A DNA stretch of 64,000 nucleotides from Bradysia coprophila (taxonomy: Eukaryota; Arthropoda; Insecta; Diptera; Sciaridae), in assembly GCF_014529535.1 (NCBI RefSeq), contig NW_023503555.1:3596001-3660000 (forward strand), read 5' to 3'. Of the stretch, positions 58,368 to 64,000 are shown piece after piece; the stretch's first letter is position 1; every line of letters begins with the position of its first letter. The position numbers were made by a program, and so were the translations under genes. Below the pieces are notes generated by a model that worked only from the letters and a program-made list of their open reading frames with translations, was not told where the DNA came from and did not search any database.

Positions 58368-60629
58368 TTACGGAAGTGTCTACAGTGAAATGCAACAAAA
58401 ATGTAAATCCTAGGCGAAGGAGAATTCTTCATACAAAATAGCACAACAGTCTTCACGGACTTCAAATTTGATAAACAAACTGACGGAACTGACTAGGATT
58501 TTCTTCTTACTGTTAAATGCATACGTTTCGGGTATTATGTGTGAGGTACATATGGCGAGGCATTTGAACATTTTTCCATTGATATTGTTTCGGTTTCATT
58601 CATAAGCTTTACTGTGAAGGAAATTAAATGTTTGATGATGTACTGAGTGTAATTGTGCACACTGAAATTAATCATTGAACAGTCTTAGGATAGTATGTGA
58701 AATCATAAGGCCACATTTTGTGAAGGGCATTGTCATTGTACGAATCGTAACTTATTTGGATCTTTAGCTACCATGCAATGTCTTATTGAACTCAGTATTT
58801 CGATAAACAGTGGCACAGATAAGTACGTATAACACTACGCAAAATGGACTTTGTACACAAATGGTGGGATAGTGCATTGAATAGGTCTCGGTGCCATCCC
58901 TGAGTCACAAAACCGTCTGTGGTTCCGCGGATTCACAATTTTTTAAGTAATGTGAACGGGACAGTTGTAGGTGCAGGAGGTCTTTCGTGTGCCATGAGTG
59001 TCAATAACCAATTCATAGGTCTCCAGTTCCAATCGTTAGTACAAATCACATAAAACTTTCCCGCATAGGACAAGACCAAAGTAGGTGCCTCTGATTTCGA
59101 ACTAAGGGCAAGGGCTCCGAGACGTATTTAATGCCAAAATGTATGTAATTTCCAACAGTTTCAAATTTTTACCTAGTGTGATGGAATTTTGTATGAGTAT
59201 AATGGTTGGTATACCTATTATCGATTAAATTTTTGTAAATTGTTTTTTGTAGGGTGAAACTTGATACTAGTGTCAACAGTATTCAGCCGAAACCATTCTT
59301 TTCTATCCAGGAGATCAGTTCATTTTTCACTAATTTAATTTATTGTGTCGTTTAGAAAAAACTATTAAGAGTCATGTTACTAGACTACGTTGTCTTAATT
59401 TAACACGACAGCGCCAATCTAAGTTTGTAGTTAGTAAAATAGTTAAATTGGAAATTTCATCGATTCTTCTACTAAGGTTCACTGAGAGCGAAATGGCAAA
59501 GTCCCTATAGTAAATACTTCATTTGTTTTTGGTTGCTTTAAGACTCAAATCGTTCTACTGTTTTATTTCTTGCTGATAATATTTCGTCTCATTTTAAGAT
59601 CGCACCAGCTTTTTTTCTGTTTCACAACCACAAGGCCTCTGTTTAAATATTAAAATTTATTTACACATTCTGAAACGTGGACCACGTACACCAATTAGAC
59701 GAGTGTTTTTCAAGTCACACCGATTTACATAACAGACGTATCTCAGCCATTATCCAGCGAGTTTCGTTGAGGTGGTAGCGAATTGGAAAATGAAAATTTA
59801 GTTTCGGACAAAGAATTGTGTGAAAAACAACCGGTGAATGATTTTTCTTTCTGTTTCTACGTTGTATAATTCGGTTAGTTAACATATTCAATTCAAACTT
59901 TGAGTGATAGAGGAAAAGAAACTTTTTGTAGCGATTTTTAGTTCGGTTTCCTTTTTGATACATGCGTTCTGTGAAAGGTGGGGTAAAAATGGCAAAGTAC
60001 TTACGCGAAGCCTAAATAATTTAGTGCTATTCCCTTACACGGCTTAAGACTCTTTCGATACACCCTCCTAAGAAAATTAGTAAGTGTGTCTCCACTTGAA
60101 AATAGTGTAATTGTGATTGTGATGACTGATGTCGAATAATTAATAGTTACTTACTATTATTTTCTATTGTGGAATTTTAACGAATTTCGCGAGTTGACAA
60201 GTGAAAGTGCTTAAAATAAACTGTCCACAACAGATGCGTATACAATTTCATGCTGAGGTCCTAAATTAAGAGAAAAATTCCAAAATTTATGCCCAAGGCA
60301 TAACCGTAACACGTAACTCTTTCGCAATATCGTTACGAAAATAACTATTATGCAATCGAGAAATAAATGTTGCAAAATAGTTGAAAATAGCAACATTTTC
60401 TACGTATACGGCTGCTTATAGTAAAATATCTTTGATGGTAACATTCGATAGTCGCAAGCCAAATTTCACTATTTTCAGTTAAATCACTGTTTTCCATTCT
60501 TTGAGTATTCCATTCTATCCTACGTTGGAGCTTTCTCTCCCAGAGTCCGACGTTTCGTTGTTGTTTAACTTTATGTAGAATCGAGTTGTAAGGTGCCACC
60601 CACAAAGTCAGCTCGCTTCTAAGCGGAGG
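58368..60629. other. Non-coding stretch, no gene recognised
   Basis: About 2.3 kb with short open frames only and no clear inverted repeat. It may contain the upstream regulatory DNA of both flanking genes. Confidence 0.4.
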
Positions 60630-60725
60630 AAAGGGGTTTAGACAAAAGCGTTCCCTTCATACATTTTCTAAGGGGCGCCTCATCACTTTATGAATGGCCC
60701 CGAAGTACGTACTACGTACTACGTA
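60630..60725. repeat. DNA-transposon terminus relic and TACGTAC run
   Basis: The minus strand reads GGGGCCATTCATAAAGTGAT then GAGGCGCC, the boilerplate seen near the ends of many arthropod DNA transposons and similar to 18426. It is followed by a TACGTACTACGTACTACGTA palindromic run. Confidence 0.4.
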
Positions 60726-60974
60726 GTCCTGAGTTAATGAGCTCGATGAGGTCTGTTAAAGAGCAAATTAAATGGTAAAACTATTGAAGTAAAAGATTTT
60801 GGTTTATAATACAGTAAATATATTTTGACCAAAAGAAGGAACAGATTCGACAGGTCACACTAGAAACATTAAAAACAATTCTTTGTAAAGTTGAAGATAG
60901 CTGAATTCTGTCACATTTTACTTCTACGACTGTTTCTTTTCAAAAAAGTGTCTTCACATTCTAACTAAAATACA

Positions 60975-60993
60975 TTTTTCAGGTCTATCGATT
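60975..60993 (+). other. 5' UTR splice acceptor of the Hsp70 gene
   Basis: CATTTTTCAG followed by 11 bp and then the ATG at 60994 looks like the 3' end of an intron within the 5' UTR. The upstream exon was not located. Confidence 0.5.
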
Positions 60994-63900
60994 ATGAGAT
61001 TCCCAATAATTGTATTAGCAATACTTGCTAGGACAGTGTTAAGTGATGAAGACGAAAAAAGATGGGAGGAAAAGGTTGATGTTGAATTGGGCACAGTTAT
61101 TGGTATTGATTTAGGAACAACCTATTCTTGGTAAGATTCTCAAACTGTTCGTCAGTCAAATGGAATATTGTGCTCAATGATAGTGTGGATTTTCAGTGTC
61201 GGTGTCTACAAAAATGGTCGAGTAGAAATCATTGCCAACGATCAAGGTAATCGAATTACACCGTCATATGTCGCCTTTACAGCTGACGGAGAACGTTTAA
61301 TCGGCGACGCAGGTAAGGGAGTCTTGATTATGTTTTCTGAGAAATTTCTTGTGGATAATCAAATCGAATATACGCAGCAAAGAACCAGTTGACCACTAAT
61401 CCGGAAAACACCATTTTCGATGCCAAACGCTTGATTGGGCGACAATTTAGCGACGAAAATGTACAACAGGACGCAAAATTGTTTCCGTTTAGAATTATCG
61501 ATAAAGACGGAAAACCGCACGTTCAAGTAGTTACCAGCAATGGGAAAAAGTCTGTTTTCGCAGCTGAAGAAATTTCGGCTATGGTTTTATTGAAAATGAA
61601 GGAGATTGCGGAGGCGTATATCGGAACTACCGTAACTCATGCGGTCGTTACTGTTCCAGCGTACTTCAATGATGCTCAACGCCAGGCAACCAAAGATGCA
61701 GGGGCTATTGCAGGTTTGACCTTTTAAAAGTCCTACATTTTTAATGCTTGTATTGCTCGGAACGGGTCGGAAACGAATCTGAACCTGACCTCAAAATGAA
61801 TTATGACCCCAAATCTGACCTGAATCTGAATTTTCAATTTCGGGTTCGATCTGAACCTGACCTGAACCTGAAACTTTTCACGTATATGAGGTCGGGTTTA
61901 GATAGCCCGATTTTTTTCCATTTTGTAGCTACTGACCCGATCTGATATACGTGAAAAGTTTCAAGTTCCGGTCGAATCCGAAATCATAATTCAGGTTCAG
62001 GTCAAGAACCAGGTTCAAGTCAAGCTGAATCTTAACAGATCAACCTGTACCTGTTCCGAGTCTGATAACATTTCCGCTGATCTTTGAACGAATTTTCATC
62101 CTAGGTTTGAATGTGCTACGGATAATAAATGAACCAACGGCTGCTGCTATTGCTTACGGCCTGGATAAAACGGACGGTGAGAAGACAATTCTGGTGTTTG
62201 ACCTTGGAGGCGGCACGTTTGATGTGTCATTGATGGTGATCGAGAATGGTGTGTTTGAGGTGGTGGCCACTAGCGGAAACACACATTTGGGCGGCGAAGA
62301 CTTTGACCAACGGGTCATGGACCATTTTATTGAGCTGTACCGAAAGAAGCATGGTGTGGATATCCGGAAGGATGTTCGTGCTGTGCAGAAATTGCGTAGA
62401 GAAGTGGAAAAGGCTAAACGTTCGTTGTCCAGTAATCAGATGATACGGATCGAAATCGAGTCATTCTACAGAGGCGACGATTTCTCAGAAACCTTAACTC
62501 GGGCCAAGTTTGAGGAATTAAACGTGGATCTGTTCAAATCAACGCTGACCACAGTGCAACAAGTATTGGACGATGCTGATATGAGTAAGAAAGAAGTGGA
62601 CGAAATTGTGTTGGTTGGTGGATCGACGCGTATTCCAAAAATTAAGCAATTGGTCGAAGAGTTCTTCGGTAAAGAGGCGTCACAAGGGATCAATCCTGAT
62701 GAAGCTGTTGCTTACGGAGCGGCAGTACAGGCAGGCGTTCTATCTGGCGAAGAACACACAGACTCACTTTTACTGTTAGATGTTAATCCATTGACCGTGG
62801 GAATCGAAACAGCTGGTGGGGTAATGTCAAAACTGATTCATCGAAACACAATCATTCCAGCAAAACATTCACAAGAATTCACAACTGCTGCCGACAACCA
62901 ACAATTCGTTACAATTCAGGTGTTCGAAGGGGAACGTTCGATGACCAAAGACAATCATTTGTTGGGAAAATTCAATTTGGATGGCATCCCGCCTGCAGCT
63001 AGAGGCAGTCCCAGAATTTTAGTTACATTCGAAATAGATGCGGACGGCATTCTTCAGGTAACGGCTCAAGATAAAGCCACCGGTCGGCAAGAGAAAATTG
63101 TCATAACAAACGATCAGAATCGCTTGAAAGCAGAAGACATTGAACGGATGGTACGTGATGCTGAAAAATTCGCTGAGGAAGATAAAAAGACGAAGGAGCG
63201 TATCGATGCACGAAGTGAGTTGGAAATGGGCACGTACAGTTTGCGGCAGGATCTTGAATCAATCAAAAAGGAGTATGGCGACAAAATTGATCCCAGTGAT
63301 GTAAAGAAAATAGAGGATGCAATTAAATCGGCTATCGAATGGTTAGAAGAAAATCTCAATGCCGAGGCCGCAGAATCCAAAGAGCAAAAGAAGAAACTTG
63401 TGTCAGTAGTGGACACTGTTCTGACCAAGTTAAAGACAATGGAGACGGATGAAGCGTCGAAACGTTCTACAGAGGAGAAGCCAACCGAAAGTGACTCAAC
63501 GAACGAAACAACAGCTACTCCTGAAGCAGAACCATCTGAAAGTGATTCGTCTACTACGGAAGATACGAAGGAGACAACGACAAAGCCTGAAGACAGTGAT
63601 TCGTCTACTGAGGAAGGAACTGAGGATACAACAGACGAACCTGAAGCGAAACCTTCCCAAAGTGAGTCATCTACTACGGATGAAACGACAGAAACTACAC
63701 CGGAACCGGCGAAACCACAAGCATCACGGGATGAACAAATAAAAGCTTTGACAGACGGACTTAAATTGATTAGGAAAGAGTATGGTGACAAACTTGATGC
63801 AGACGAATTGAAAAAAATAGAGGAGGCCCTAGAAGCAGCTATTGATTATGTGAACACAGATCCCAACAGTCAACCCAACGAGGAGCAAAAGATGAAGCTG

Positions 63901-64000
63901 AAGACACTTTTAGAATCTCTTGTTGTCAAGTTGCAACAAATGGAACTAGCCGAAAGAGCGAAAGAGGCCGAGAGTGGAATGCCAGATACAAAAACAACAC
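60994..64000 (+). CDS. ER Hsp70 (BiP/GRP78-like) paralogue with duplicated C-terminal lid, 5' part
   Basis: Exons 60994-61130, 61197-61312, 61378-61713 and 62105 to beyond the window give at least 828 residues, against about 655 for BiP. A hydrophobic signal peptide (residues 2-16) precedes an acidic segment and the Hsp70 signatures [11 protein letters not shown] (about 36-46), [12 protein letters not shown] (about 229) and [11 protein letters not shown] (about 365). [15 protein letters not shown] marks the substrate-binding domain. The lid helices ([17 protein letters not shown], about 575-640) are followed by an S/T/E/D/P linker (about 650-738) and then a second lid-like block ([16 protein letters not shown], about 742 onward). 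No KDEL is in the window because the 3' end is cut off. The body is highly BiP-like, so ATP-driven folding in the ER is expected. The donor of intron 3 is unusual (GTTTGA). This is probably a divergent paralogue rather than the housekeeping copy. Confidence 0.9.
61755..62068. repeat. Palindromic dispersed repeat filling Hsp70 intron 3
   Basis: The ends are inverted (GCTCGGAACGGGTCGG at the left, ACCTGTTCCGAGTC at the right). The interior has multiple CTGACCTGAACCTGA units in both orientations and a hairpin around TTTCACGTATATGAGGTCGG and TGATATACGTGAAA. Relatives occur at 16890-17370 and near 29350 and 29700. Non-coding. Confidence 0.7.

Noticed and set aside
63114-63791. 225-codon open frame on the minus strand, Ser/Val-rich
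   Set aside because: It lies antisense to the Hsp70 lid and linker exon; its composition is the mirror of the GAA/ACG/TCT-rich coding strand.

Overview
The window looks like nuclear DNA of a dipteran insect. The evidence is the short GT-AG introns, proteins that read very close to Drosophila Sos, Cyclin K and BiP in matching exon order, an insect-like U1 snRNA, and AT-rich non-coding DNA packed with short inverted-repeat transposons. A lower dipteran such as a fungus gnat is my guess from the repeat style and the F-box/LRR genes; the sequence does not prove it.

Layout. 1-9.2 kb has no convincing gene but holds several terminal-inverted-repeat elements, including a hAT-like element with a perfect 8-bp target duplication (4517-5515) and a nested MITE pair (7965-8285). 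At 9.2-9.6 kb is an unrecognised minus-strand ORF. RTN4IP1, a mitochondrial quinone oxidoreductase-like protein, is at 9840-11206 (-). It is divergent from Son of sevenless at 13384-24843 (+), which has 16 coding exons, 1415 aa and a 5.9-kb fourth intron. 25-30 kb is non-coding (a long hairpin element and an A-rich tract), ending in a U1 snRNA gene at 30338-30501 (+). 31-43 kb is a repeat graveyard: a broken CACTA/EnSpm transposase (34609-36658, -), a 20-bp dyad satellite, palindromes, a tRNA-like relic, and a 507-bp duplicate of the 3' part of Sos carrying a 34-bp deletion (42675-43181).

Two F-box/leucine-rich-repeat genes lie tail to tail (43872-45270 + and 47741-49472 -). Two inverted copies of a 1.2-kb element (46.5-47.7 and 53.1-54.3 kb) bracket the second F-box gene, a second hAT-like element (49651-50570) and an almost perfect 1.58-kb palindrome (50736-52316). 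Cyclin K (55047-56308, +) is convergent with a gene for a SWIM plus two-C2H2-finger protein (57196-58367, -). The right edge carries the 5' part of an ER Hsp70/BiP paralogue (60994 onward, +) whose C-terminal lid is duplicated around an acidic Ser/Thr/Glu linker.

The recognised genes are independent housekeeping or signalling genes with no operon-like logic. The main novelty candidates are the two-lid BiP paralogue, the SWIM/C2H2 gene made from duplicated 105-bp exons, the long palindrome as a possible hairpin-RNA source, the U1 gene with an altered 70K-binding loop, and the recent Sos tail duplication.
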